Both the position numbers and the translations under genes were made by a program. Positions 1 through 12,165 of a stretch of DNA of 64,000 nt are shown in pieces (within the stretch, counting starts at the first letter, position 1; each line of letters begins with the position of its first letter). The notes beneath the pieces were generated by a model. It had not been told where the DNA came from. It was given only the letters and a program-made list of their open reading frames with translations, and did not search any database. This stretch comes from Perca fluviatilis (Eukaryota; Chordata; Actinopteri; Perciformes; Percidae), in NCBI RefSeq assembly GCF_010015445.1, contig NC_053123.1:12067434-12131433 (forward strand), written 5' to 3'.

Positions 1-1045
1 TTAGTGGAAAAACAATAGTGGTTAAATAGACAAATCTAATGGTTACATTTCACATGAGATATGCTATGATTTGTCTGCTAGAATTGAAAGTACTGTTGTG
101 ACACAGTCAATAAATCAGTCAATCAATACATTTTTATTTGTGACATGAAATGGTACGAGGTATAATTCCAGGAAAATGTTATCCCATCAGCTCCTTCAAC
201 TAGCGCATGATTCGTTATGAAGCAGAATGTGGCCGTCAGATCGGCACACAGAAAAAGAGTCACGCGGTTGAACGATATCGGCACTCCAAGATCCAGCCAA
301 GCCTCGGCAAAAGGACACCACAGCTCCCGACATCCTGCTGGAAACCGACGCAAGGACGACGCTCATCTTACCGTCTGACGCCTGCACACTGGCAGAAAGG
401 ATGCCCAGCAGAGAAGTTGCAGTCGGTGTTTAATTCCTCCACATTTGCCTCGGTGCCCCTCTGATGTAGGGATGTTCAGAGTTCTTTATTGTCTCTCGAG
501 GGGAAATTTGATTTGCAGTTGGAGGTACACAAAACAACAACACAATAAACAAGGCATAACACATTTTAGCAGCACACAGCCAACAGATTGATTAAGAACA
601 ATTTAATCACTTAAAAAGTGGACAGTGTCAATTAAAATCCCTTGAGATTGTCTGGGAAAGTGTTATTTCACTTTGTGTCACTGAGAAGGCCCAAGTGGCA
701 CTAATAAAAACTGTGCATTCAAGAGTTGTGCAAGGGAACAGCTTTAATTGCACAAGGAACAAAAGAAAATGTGTACCAGTTTGTTTTTGCTCTAGGGAGC
801 CTATATCTCCACCAAGAGGGAAGAGGAATGAATCCAAGAGTGGGTGGTCAGAGCTTGACAAGATTGACCGTGCCTTCTGCAAAACTGGTCTGTCAAATAT
901 CTTTGTTAGAGATGGATGCAGAGATGGTCTTGGTTGTCAGGATTGTAGCCATATTTTGTAGCTGTTGCCACCGTAATGCCAATAGATGGCTGAGGATCGC
1001 CTTAACCAATTGCGGTCGTGTTAAAATGAATTTCCATGTCTGCAG
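1..1045. other. No gene seen; probable GTF2F2 intron or intergenic
   Basis: I see no coding exon, RNA gene or clear repeat here. The open frames are short, overlap on both strands and match no family I recognise. If GTF2F2 begins left of the window, this stretch is intron. Confidence 0.5.
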
Positions 1046-1557
1046 TTAAAGTGCTCATATTATTCTTTTTGGCTTTTTCCCTTTCCTGTATTGTGTTATA
1101 TATCTTTTTTGTGCATGTAATCTGTTTACAAAGTGAAAAAGCCCAAAGTCCACCCCAAAGGCAATTACCATCTCCAACAGAAAACACTGTTCACAAACAG
1201 CTCTATTGTAGTCCAGCCTTTACTTCCGTGACAAACGTGCGTCACTTTGTAACACACGTTATAATGCTCGCCTAGCTGCTAGCATGCCACACCCTCATAC
1301 TCTGCTTCTAACTGGCTTGTAGTCCTTACCTAGCTACTGCGTATGTGTGACTCCCAACAAAGATGGTACAGAAGTGAGATGTCTCACTGTAGCTAAAACT
1401 GAGAGCTCAACACACAGGGTGAAAAGAGGAGCTGCAGCAATGTGTAGTACAACAAAAATATGGTTTAAAAAATAAAATTTAATTATGTAAACCTATTCTG
1501 ATATAACCTCTAAATACAATTCTGAACCTGAAAATGAGCATAATATGAGCACTTGTT
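1046..1557. mobile_element. TTAA-flanked MITE (Kolobok- or piggyBac-like)
   Basis: The left end reads TTAA then AGTGCTCATATTATTC. The right end is ATAATATGAGCACT followed by TGTT, a decayed TTAA. The two ends are inverted copies of each other over about 14 bases. The inside has no useful ORF. The pattern fits a non-autonomous DNA transposon with TTAA target duplication. The assignment to a superfamily is inference. Confidence 0.65.
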
Positions 1558-2430
1558 GATTGGAGACATTTTGTTGTTTAAGTGGCCAAGTGCATCTGTG
1601 ACTACCAATTTGTGCATCTACAGTCTATCTTTTACAATAATTATTGTTTCAGTTTTTGTTCTCTGTGATGCAATCAGGGTCTTGACCAGGTTGCATGTTA
1701 CCAGGTGTTGAAGAAGATCACAAAGCCAACCCACTGTCTCAATAGGTTTTAGTTCAGTTGTGAACCTTATCCCACTTAGACATAGAAAAGGAGAAAGCAA
1801 CATAAAATGAAATCCCTGGCAAGCTTTTGAGATGTGGATTTTTGTACGAGGAGCGAAGAGAACTTGTCATGAATGACCTATCGCATTGATTTTAAATTGT
1901 GACTAGCACATGAATTAGATTATTTCTGTTGGCAGCAGAGCACGTAGCAGGAAAAACCTCATAACACACTTGGTAGTAGAAGGAATACACTGGATCACTT
2001 TTGTTTTGGTAGATGTTAAAAATGACATTCACTAAAGTGAAGTCCATTCATGCTCTGAACATATACTGTGGGTGTAGTGTACGTAAAAACAAAAGAGAGA
2101 AAAATAATAGAAGGTGCGCCTTCTGCACCTCTTGATGTGGTGAACATGCTGTGCTCGCGCTGTTGTTTATTTGGTTGTCATGACTTTGTGAGTGATTGAC
2201 ATCCTGTCACTGTTCCAGTTGCTCATCCTCAAAGAGGAGAGAGAGCGGACAGCTCTGCAGAGTTGTGTAACTGCGACTTCATGACATTTCATAACATTAT
2301 GAAGCATTTTGCACAACGGGCTCTAGGACAAGAAATATATACAACGAAAACACTGCTATCCTCGGTTTGGAATTAGTCGGGATAGTCTAAATGGCAAATT
2401 GTTCCTCAGCACTATACACATTAGTTTTTA
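1558..2430. other. Gene-free stretch
   Basis: Nothing recognisable as an exon or element was found. The sequence is AT-rich and unique-looking. Confidence 0.45.
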
Positions 2431-2434
2431 TATA

Positions 2435-2680
2435 TACGTGTGTGTGTGTGTGTGTGTGTGTGTATATTGTATATATATATATACATACATACATACATAC
2501 ATACATACAGGTATATATATATACATACATACATATAGGTATATATACATACATACATATAGGTATATATATATACATACATACATATAGGTATATATAC
2601 ATACATACATATAGGTATATATACATACATACACATACATACACACACATATATATATACATACATACACACACATATAT

Positions 2681-2721
<41 letters not shown>

Positions 2722-2882
2722 TATATATATACATACATATATATGTGTGTATATATGTATATATATATTGTGTGTATGTATATGTGTGTGTCTATGTCTA
2801 TATGTAAGTGTAGATATATCTGTGTGTGTGTGTGTATGTATGTGTGTGTGTATATATGTATGTGTGTATGTATATATATATG

Positions 2883-2913
<31 letters not shown>

Positions 2914-3026
2914 GTATATGTATGTATGTGTATATATATATATATGTGTATATATATATATATGTGTGTATATGTGTGTGTGTATATGTATATATATGTG
3001 TGTGTATATATGTGTGTGTGTGTGTG

Positions 3027-3069
<43 letters not shown>
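2435..3069. repeat. Compound GT/TA/GTAT microsatellite, about 635 bp
   Basis: The block alternates (GT)n, (TA)n, (ATAC)n and (GTAT)n tracts, including a repeated motif TATAGGTATATATACATACA at 2530-2620. It is purely alternating purine-pyrimidine over long parts. All open frames in it (strings of Cys-Val or Tyr-Ile) are repeat artefacts. Confidence 0.97.
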
Positions 3070-3070
<1 letters not shown>

Positions 3071-4178
3071 CTCTAATCTCTAAAATGACCATAAAGTTGA
3101 ATCGGTGTCAACAAAAACTGAACATTATAACTTACATTAAGGTATGATTTATTGCTGGATTGTTGTATTAGACTGCATTAGTTTGAGCTAGATGTACCTA
3201 ATAAACTGGCATAAACAGATGAAAGGAAAATTGAATTTCTGTGTTAATGCCATTACGACAGATTCTTTCTCATCAGCTATATCTGTCATTATCAGTAAAC
3301 TGTGTGCGTAATGCAAATTGAAACCGAGCTTTCTCTTCATCAGGGTGCATCCTACAGCCACAAAATATATTGTATCACCGCCCTCGTGCACTTAAATTCA
3401 CCCACACTTGCATTGCATTAATACCTCCTACATGTGATAATGGATTTATCTCTATTGAATGTTTCTCTTTTTCAGCAACTCTAGTAGACCTACAAATGCT
3501 TTGGGTTTCAGTTAACATGTCAGAGAGAATCCGCAGTATAATTTTTTGTGTGGAAACATGACATTCAGGGGGCGTTAAAAAAAACCTCTTGGTTTTTTCT
3601 TAAAGGTGTCATTGCTCAACATGGTTGGCTTGACTGTGAAAGTGCACTGGAAACAAGAAGTAGGATAATGTCCTCCTGAGGTGTGGTGGTGTGTAGTCTC
3701 TATTTACCTGACCGACGCTCTGCTCCGCCCCCATTGCCCACATGAATGTGTACTGTATGACACCGGCCTCCCACTCACTCCCACAGTCTCGCTCTCTTCA
3801 AACACACACATACACACACGCAGCAGTAGCAGCAGATTTCCGGCCCCACTCTCACACTTTTTGCCTCACACCTACTCAAATTTTACAGATTCTTGACACC
3901 TCGGACAGAGCAAGTCTTTAAAAAAAAAAAAAGGTGAGAATCTAGTCAAATATATTATCAGCTATCTGCATCCAATAATTAACCTTTTGCTCATAACATT
4001 TTATGTAATCACTCAAAATCACCAAATATGATTCAAAGCATATATCCTATATTCCATATATTATATCTTCTTTAAACTGTATAACCTTTACTGTGCTCCT
4101 TCTAACACATTTAATATTAAATCATTGTTTACAATCAATGACGTGATGTTAGGAGAAAGGCGGCTCAGCCAATGGATA
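3070..4178. other. Gene-free stretch
   Basis: No coding or repeat feature is supported apart from a short A-tract at 3920-3932. Confidence 0.45.
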
Positions 4179-4596
4179 ACCCTAACTAGGGGTGCACCGA
4201 GCCGATATTAAGATCGGATATCGGTCCTGATATTGACAAAATAGCTGGATCGGGAAAAATTAACAGATCCACGGGCGATCCAGTTTTGATAGTTTTTTTT
4301 CCCCCTCTGTCGCACGTGTGTCACATGCTGGAAGAGTTGAGTGTACAAATAAATAAGAATTCAATACATTACATCTATGTTAATTTGTCTTAGTTACGAA
4401 AATAATGTTTAGTTAGGAATGTCTGGTGCCTTTAGTCTCTTCCACATGGTAGAAGGAAGGTATAAGGCGGAAGCTACACAGTGTATTATTAATTCTACAA
4501 CGGTATCGGATTGGTATTGGGTATCGTCAGATACACAAAGCCCAGGCAGCGGTATCGGGACTGAAAAAGTCAGATCGGTGCATCCCTAACCCTAAC
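4179..4596. mobile_element. hAT-type MITE with exact 8-bp target duplication
   Basis: The element runs 4187-4588. It begins TAGGGGTGCACCGA and ends TCGGTGCATCCCTA, an inverted pair. It is flanked on both sides by the same 8 bases, ACCCTAAC (4179-4186 and 4589-4596). An 8-bp duplication with TAG..CTA ends is typical of hAT transposons. No transposase is encoded, so it is non-autonomous. The duplicated target is itself a telomere-like CCCTAA unit. Confidence 0.9.
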
Positions 4597-5285
4597 CTGA
4601 AACAAGCAGGAGGGCCTTGAATGTTTGTACTGTAGGCAGAGCTGCAGGTCATTCAGGAAGCCCTGGATGTGTAATTTCATTGAAGACAGGAAATGCATTG
4701 GAGATGGCACAACTAACTTTATGGATTAAAGCGTATGGTGTTTCTGGGAAAAAACAATCTAAATAGTTTTTTATTTGTGTTATTTACAGTGTTTATTTTT
4801 GTTTCCCCTGATTGCCAAGACTTGGCAGAACAATTTTCAATTCGCCAGAAGTCTTGTTCATTATTGTTCTCTGTTTGATTTTAATACATTTCTCCGAGAT
4901 GTCTGTACAAACAATTACATAACAATTTATACATTCATCTTTGTTATGACTATAAAGACATGAATGATTCATGCGACATCCCTGCAGCATACATATCCTG
5001 ATAGCCCAGGTTGTCCTGATGTCTGTAATTTGATTGTGCATTACAGGGTTAAGGTTATACAAGCATTATTACACAAGGAGATCAGGCGATCCAAAGATTG
5101 GAAAAAATGGCTTAGCACTCCCACTGCCAGCTCTTGGTCACAAAACAACAGACGTACATTTTTTAGATTGCAAATTAGTTGTATAAAAACAATGGAGCAG
5201 ATGAAAGTGTGCTTGTTAGATACCTAAGACGTGACACAATCACCTCAACTGGCAAATGTTTTTTTTTTTTTCAACTTTTTTTTAT
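4597..5285. other. Gene-free stretch
   Basis: No exon or element is supported. A T-tract lies at 5261-5271. Confidence 0.45.
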
Positions 5286-5414
5286 TTTAATTTCAGAATA
5301 AATGACATACAGCAGAGGCCATGGTGAACGAAGCATAGCTGAAACAGTATGTCAAGTCCCCTCAAGTCCCTTACCCACCTGCAACCCAACCCAGATCAGG
5401 TCCAGACCAGACGG

Positions 5415-5681
5415 GGACAAAAAACACAGATGCGTTCTCACTTTTTATTCCGCGTTTAGACGTGCGTTATGGGGGGGAAATCTGCGTGCATATGGTGACG
5501 CAAAAGTGTGTGAAATGTAATCCACCAAGTCTGGGTGCCTGCATAGAACCTTCCTTCTACTTGTCTCCCTCTCCTCCTCCTCTCTCTCTCCCTCTCCTCT
5601 CCCTAGTAGCGTGAAGCAAACAACAAAAGCTGACAATTTTGTCTGGACAGACGAGGAGGTGGAGTTATTGCTCCAAACAAT

Positions 5682-5712
<31 letters not shown>

Positions 5713-6065
5713 CTTTTATAGCCGTGCCCCAGAAGGTGATTTATAAGGGCAGGGTCATGCCACATATTAAAACCTGAACATGTTGACTGGAACCGTACAA
5801 CAACCGATATGGCACAGAACCCCCCAGCTGGAACATGCTTGTAAATACATTCCTAACAGACGGAGAACAAATTAGCTTACACTCGCACAGTGCGTTTTTA
5901 CCCTTTAGACGGGAATGCGACGGTGGAACGTTTTTAAGATTTCCACTCTGGAGGGTGGTTTCACTTTTTTGTGTTTTTAAGCCCCAAAAATGCTGTCGCC
6001 GACTAAACGAAAGGCACATCTGATCAAATATTTTGTCGTTTTCACCCACGAGCGTATTTGTGTTC
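5415..6065 (+). mobile_element. DNA-transposon remnant with Myb/SANT-like coding fragment
   Basis: The left part (5431-5480) and right part (5885-6060) have the motifs of a common fish element: GCGTTCTCAC, TTTAGACG and GGGAATGCGACGG. Between them the + strand reads an in-frame piece, DNFVWTDEEVELLLQT (about 5632-5679), resembling the start of the Myb/SANT-like domain carried by Harbinger-type elements. The frame then runs into a GCAC microsatellite. Limits are approximate and the family is inferred from the motif. Confidence 0.55.
5682..5713. repeat. (GCAC)8 tetranucleotide microsatellite
   Basis: Eight GCAC units follow directly after the SANT-like coding fragment and appear to have destroyed it. 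Confidence 0.95.
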
Positions 6066-7169
6066 TAGGAAAGTTCTAGGAAAGGGGTGGCAAAGTTTTT
6101 TTTTTTCTTCACAAATTCCAGCAAACTTTTTACAACTTGTTTATTTACCAGTTATTTGAAAAAAAAAAATCATAAAATACATTCTACTTAAATATTATTG
6201 TAGCTGAACTTGTGCTGAATAAAAAAAAAAGTAATTGTACTTTGAAAATATTGCTTACATTTGTTTAAATTGACAACAATATCGGAGCATGTTAAAATCA
6301 TCAGTGGGCCTAAAATACCCTCAGACCCTGTAGGGTTAAATTGTTTCCATGCCAAACAAGGCACAAGTATTTCTTCTTACTTAACCCCCCAGAATGGGCT
6401 CAGCCAGCTCTAGCCATGTCCATTTGTTTTATGTCTGTCCATTTAAAATGTGTAATCCAGCCAGCCATGCATATTCTAATCCCTATTATACAAACATTTC
6501 AGAGTCTGTATAATCCATGCCTGAGCATATTCAATGAGCCAACAATATAGAGAGGTTGCTAATGGTGACCACTGATGATTGATATGTATGTGAATGGTGT
6601 CTGACATGGCTTTTGTACTGTAAGGCTGCTAGCTAAATGTTCCTCCATTATTTCCTCCCCTCGTTCTGCTTTGTTCCGGCAAGATCCAGGTATTGATTAA
6701 GAGGTTGCTAAGCAACAGGCGTAGTTGCCACAGAAGCATGCAGGGGAGAACAGAAAGACAGATAATGTTCTGCTCTGTTACTGTATGGTTTTCCTTCAGC
6801 TGTCTCTGTGAGGCTTTTCACTAAAACTTTGGAATCCTTGAGTCCTTTTGAAATGACTGAAACCCACACCTACAGAGTGTTTGCATTCATTTAGTCAATT
6901 TGTAAACTCTAGACTCCAGGAGTTACTTAGTGTTACTTAGTGTACTTAGAATACCTACTTTGACACTTTTTTGTTTTAAATACAAACATTCATTTAAAAT
7001 TTGCAATGTCAGACTCTTAGCTATGTTAAACGTCAGACACTTAGCTAACCTGCTTTATCAGGACTGTGTGTTTGTGTTTGAACAAATTTGACTGACAGCG
7101 CTGGCAACACAAGCAAACAACCCCATGTCATCAGATTTTGGTGCTAAACTTTGATTGGTTCACGGAAAG
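6066..7169. other. Gene-free stretch
   Basis: No coding exon or clear repeat was found. Confidence 0.45.
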
Positions 7170-7345
7170 ATGCCCCTGCATAATTAAGCGTGTTACACTT
7201 TTGGATTAGTTGACGTCAGGCACTGCCAACGTGGCGATTACCGGAGCCAACGAGAGCTGACCATTTTTGAGCTTCATTTTGGCTCTTCAGAAACCTATGG
7301 GTGACGTCACGGAGACTATAGTATGTCCATATTTCATACAGAATT
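7170..7345. repeat. Dispersed fish repeat fragment
   Basis: The segment around GAAACCTATGGGTGACGTCA, followed by a piece ending in CCATATTTCATACAG, matches from memory a repeat tail common in teleost genomes. Ends and class are not resolved. Confidence 0.4.
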
Positions 7346-9984
7346 ATATAATAATAAAATATAAATAAATAACCCAAACTATTCTAACTTTGTCAGAATA
7401 TTTTTTTTTCATGTTGGACCTCCTCTCTAAGAGAGTATTTGAGAAAAAAGGTTTTCAGGGCCTTTTACAGATTATGCAGATTATGCCAGTAGCCTAAATA
7501 ATTTTACTTTCAGATTCTGTTTTGGATGAATTTGTCCACTTTGGTGCTGTGTTTTTTTTTTTTCAATTGCAATGACAAAGCATTTTAAATTTGCTACCGC
7601 TCCTAGTCGTGCCTCTGACTAGCGTCTTTTCCATAGCAACTACTGAGCCATCTGCCATGCCGAACTGATTGAAAAACCAGGATTTCTTAGATATAAAGTT
7701 TAAACTGATGGTCCTAACATGTAGTATTGTTATATTATCTGGCAGACTCCTGTGTCTCTGTGTTGATAATAGCAGTAAGATAGTTTGCATTCACCTGTTT
7801 TTATGCACAATTTCAATTTTCACATTAAAAAAATTACAATTATTGTAAAAAGGTTCTTACGCTTGACTGAGTTGGGATCGATAAAAACAAAATGTGACGA
7901 AGTGCAACGGAAACCGACTTGGTGAATTAACCATGATGTATTTTTGTTTGTTTCAAAGGGATAAACTGCTGTTGTCCTGCTATGTTGTTATTTGAAATTC
8001 CTGTTGTGTAGTAGCATCAGGCCCAAAACCATTGGAACTGCTCAGACTGTTGGATCCTGTGCAGACTGTCGTAGGTGTTTTATTGAAGGAGCGTGGCTGG
8101 CTTAGCTTTGTAGGTTCATTCCAAAAGTGTGGCTCATGAATTGCTGAGGGTTTGAAGAGGAATGTCTCTTGACTGGATACCTCTTAAAAAGCATGACTTT
8201 GTAGTCAGACGACAATAACAACACATGCTTGCAGGACTATTTTCTATTTTTCATTCACAATGATTTAGCAGGCCCACAGAATGAATTGTTGGCACTCATC
8301 AGCTTTTAGCAGCTCCTCGTGCAGTACTGGAAGTTGTGCACTAATAGCTGTATGGTTGGGCTGCTTCCACGAGTGACGTCATGGAGCAGTTTTGCTGTTT
8401 TGTTCGAGTTAAAGCTGTGTTCTGCCAACGTTAATGTAATGGGAGGCTGTAAAAGTTCCTGCTGTCGGAGAGCTCAAGCCTTTTGGGCAAACTGACTGTT
8501 GGAGCTGTTTGAAGCTGTCGGCTCTCTCCTGTTGCACTGCTCTCTGCTCTTTCATAGCACCACCAGAATATACATGGGAAAAAAAAGCCATTCTCGAAAT
8601 ATGAGTATCAAAGGTATTGTTTGACATGAATTTCGAGCCACGCTGACACTTGTTTTGCAGCGTTTATTTTTCCCTTGAAATTCACTTGAGCTCCCCTCTT
8701 CTTATATTTATACAGTTCCACACATTGGAACACAGTTTCACACTGGCAGCAACACATGAGAGTACAAGAATACATTAGTTTTTAATGCTCTGATGTATTT
8801 GTCCATTGTACAGATTCTTATGTCTGTATTGTCAAACACAAATAACTATGTTGAATTAAAATATACGTAATGCCTGTTTAATTGCTCATAAGTCTAGAAG
8901 AAATAGTTCCAGTACAGCTTCATCTCCATAAACTCAGTTGCCCGTCTATTAGGTCCACCTAGCTAAATGTAGTCTAATATAACAGTGCTGCAATAAATCC
9001 TACCTTCATGAAGATTATAATTGAAACACTTTTGACAGAGGGATTGTATTATGAAGTCGGGAGAATTTGTCATAGGTATTACAACTACAACTACCAATTA
9101 AAACCAGTCTTTTACAATCTGGCACTGTAAAACTCCACTGGTGCATTTAAGTGTAAAGCATTTTGTTCAAAGGAACCTCGATAATAGGGGATACATATTT
9201 CTTCAATACATGAAGAAAATAGTCACATGTCGCCTAGAATCCCTGAAATATAGGAAATATGGATTTTCCGAGAGAGCTTGATTGTCTATTTAAATTGGGC
9301 AGGCAGATGGTTTGTTGCCGTTCTCTGGGCATAAACCCATCTTTCAATACGTAACAAATGTGCTATATTTTACCAGAACACAGTCTAAATTTGTGGATTC
9401 AAATTTGTTGTTTTGCACCCCACAGGTTCCTCCAAAAAAATGCAGATCTCACATTTGCTGTTCCCTGTAGTCACAATAAAGCAGAGGGCTGAATCACTGT
9501 GACTCAAGGCCTGCTATTCTTCTCAGAGATGCATGTTTGTTGTTGTCCAAGGTGAAAATGGGAGAGTGAGCCAGCTATTGTTTCTCTAAAGAAACGTCAT
9601 CCGCGTTGTCATTTCTGTTTTGCTTCTTGAAATAAAGGTTTGTCCAACCCTGGTTTGTCCAACTATCATGTTATGCCATGTCAGTTAAAGTTATTTTTAC
9701 CTTTTTTTTTTTTTTGAAGTCCTTTTAGACTTAAAACAAGGCAAGAAGAGCAAAGTCAGCCATAGGTTAAATGCTGTGATTTTACATTTTCCTCATAATT
9801 TCATCTGAATCTCTTCACTTGTAATTTCATAAGGCACTTGTATTACAGCTCACATTTAAGCAATCCGTCTTTTTGTATCGGAGAAAGTTGGACAGCTTGT
9901 TCTGTGTTTTATTTTCCTCCCATCACTACGTTATTTCAAATGAGAAATCCAATTTACTCTTAACAGCCCATTTCTGTATTTAAC
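7346..9984. other. Gene-free stretch
   Basis: I find no exon with plausible splice sites and no recognised element. The open frames here are short and have no family motif. Confidence 0.4.
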
Positions 9985-9987
9985 ATC

Positions 9988-10402
9988 TTAGCTCGGCTTG
10001 ACTGGACTCGGCCGCGGTGCCCCGTCCTCCTTTTTCCATTGCAGATTTAGTACCGCCTCGAGGCGAGCGTGGCTGGTCGTCATAGCGACGCTGAAGGAAA
10101 CTGCCGTTACCTAACGCAACACACAGAACGTTGAAGTTGTGTTGTTTTTGACTCTGGGCATGTGGCTGTTACCACATGCAGACGTCAAATTTTGTTTCTA
10201 AAGAAGCTGGAGGCAGCAAAAAACCTGACCAGTCAGTAGTCTGCAGGTTTTCACGTCACCTTTGGGTATCGCCTCAGCTCGCTTGGAACCTCGATGGAGG
10301 GGATACTAAAAAAAGTACCTGTTAGCGAGTACCAGGTACTTTTTTTCATAATGGAAAAACAAAAAAGGAGAGTAGAGGCGAGTCGAGCAGGTACCACGTA
10401 AT
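9988..10402. mobile_element. MITE-like element with CTCG-rich ends
   Basis: The left end (GCTCGGCTTGACTGGACTCG, then TTTTTCCATTG) is mirrored at the right by CATAATGGAAAAAC and GAGGCGAGTCGAGCAGGTACC. Several AGTACC/GGTACT inverted pairs lie inside. The structure fits a foldback-type MITE common in fish. No target duplication was confirmed. Confidence 0.55.
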
Positions 10403-11011
10403 GGATAAAGTCAAGTGCAGTCATACACACTGATGCATTAATAAAAAGAATCACATTAACCTGAACTTGAACATTATTGTTGGACCAGTGCAAGGCTCTT
10501 TATTAAAAATGTAATTATAGCCAGTCAGTGTTGTCCACATCTGATATGATGGTGGTTGTTCCACGCAGGTCACATAGTCCATATGGTTGTATTACTTTTG
10601 TGTGAGATGTATGAGCAAGAAAATCATTTGTGATGTGTGGGAGGATTTTACTCAACAGTAACAAAACTTACTTCACTAAAAAAGCTGCTCACCCACCATT
10701 AGTCTGGCTGTGGAGAGTTGTTGCTTTGCATTGTCTAAATGAGGCCTGAGCTGAACATATCGTGCTCAGATTGTCGTGCCCCAGCACTCCCAAATAAAGT
10801 ACTAGTGTCTTAAAGGAAAAAGAAAAAACTGTAATGTTGAAAAAAAATTGTAAAAACAAAATGTTATAAACAGTAGAAACAGGCACCATGTGAGCACAGT
10901 ATATACAAAAAAAATTGACACAGAGCCAAGAAAGGGCCTCAAGACTGCAGTAACAAATAACCTTCCTTAGTTACTATATTGAACTAAAAAAAAAAAAAAA
11001 AGTTGAATTAA
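10403..11011. other. Gene-free stretch
   Basis: No feature is supported apart from an A-tract at 10986-11000. Confidence 0.45.
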
Positions 11012-12165
11012 TTAAAACTACATTGTGTAAGAATTTCTCCCATCTAGCGGTGAAATTTAATATGACAACCAACTGAATATTACTTTCTATCCCCTCCCAT
11101 TCCGATCGCGTTAGAACTCCTACGGTGGCCGTAGTATTCCAAGAAGTACGACTTCGTCCGTGTGTGTTCCTTCCAGTGTAATAATAGTTTTACGTTATTT
11201 TGGTACCATTTCATTGCTAACATCAGCTATCAGGTTCCCAAACATATGCAAGCTAATGTTAGTAAAGTATCAGGGCTATCGTTATTCTGCATATTGTACG
11301 AGATTAATAGTGTACGGCAATGTTTACAGCGTAGGAGAGAAGCAACGGAGGTTTGTGTTTTTAATATATTGCTCTGAGTAGTATGAACAATCATGTCAAT
11401 GAAACCGAAATGAGCTCTTAGTATCTCCATCGTTTACACGCAGCTGTCTGTGTTACAACTGCACATGACGTGAGTCGTGTGCCAGGGAAATCACGACACA
11501 TGATTACATTTATGTTACAAGGTAGACAGTCCTTTTTCAACATTGACGCGTGGAAAAGTATCCTAGATGTCGTTCTAGAGTTATGCACTACCATGCTATA
11601 GTTAGCCAAGCAACTATAAAACTTTGAATTTACACAAATAGGCAGAATTACCTGTCGAGAAGAAAGCGGGCAACTTTGGCGTCCCTTTTTAAAATCCTTG
11701 CTCCTTATAAGCTCTTTCCATCTTAGAAAAGCCACTCCAATATTAACTTTGGTCTTGTTGCTTTGCCTGTCGCGTTGTTGTTTAAATTCTCTGTTTAACT
11801 TCCTTGGCGACTCTGTTACATGTCCTCGAGAATAGGCATGAATCTCCATCTTCAACCGGCTTTCAAATCTGCCGGCAGTCGCTGAGTAATCTTCTCCCCC
11901 TCCCTGGCATTCGTCACAGTGCCGCTGAGTGTAAAAGCACGAAACGCGGAGGTATGTCCCTCTTTGGCTAATGTATTTTAAAGATGGTAGAATACATTCG
12001 AGCGACTTGCTCGTATATATTCTGAATGATTCTGAATGGCCGATTCTACGCCTACGAGAATACTTTGAAGTAGAAATAATTACACATGAATAAGCACATA
12101 TTTGTGAAAGAACAAAGGGTTTTCTGCTAAGAATCAACTCAAAAAATTACACAATGGAGCTTTAA
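11012..12165 (-). mobile_element. TTAA-flanked transposon remnant with small conserved ORF
   Basis: The element (11016-12161) has TTAA directly at both ends. Its termini AACTACATTGTGTAA and TTACACAATGGAGCT are inverted copies. The - strand carries an open frame of 239 codons. Only its middle (see 11680-11816) looks like a real protein segment. TTAA targets point to the Kolobok or piggyBac groups (known biology; the assignment is inference). No transposase is visible, so it is probably non-autonomous or internally rebuilt. Confidence 0.75.
11680..11816 (-). pseudogene. Basic 'KLN..RDR..TKVNIGVAF.RW.EL' ORF segment in TTAA element
   Basis: In the long - strand frame this piece has the pattern KLNREF, then QRDRQSNKTKVNIGVAFLRW, then KEL. 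It is rich in Lys/Arg with a hydrophobic, Trp-containing end. From memory, a segment like 'TRVNIG.AF.RWREL' recurs in predicted teleost proteins that come from repeats. A related pattern is found in the second TTAA element of this window (31994-32149). Function is unknown. The surrounding frame carries no recognised domain, so this copy is probably not an active gene. Confidence 0.5.

Noticed and set aside
2387..3092. Long open frames of Cys-Val, Tyr-Ile and His-Thr repeats on both strands
   Set aside because: They are translations of the GT/TA microsatellite in several frames and have no gene structure.
11160..11430. Several overlapping open frames
   Set aside because: They lie inside the TTAA element and overlap on both strands without any family motif.
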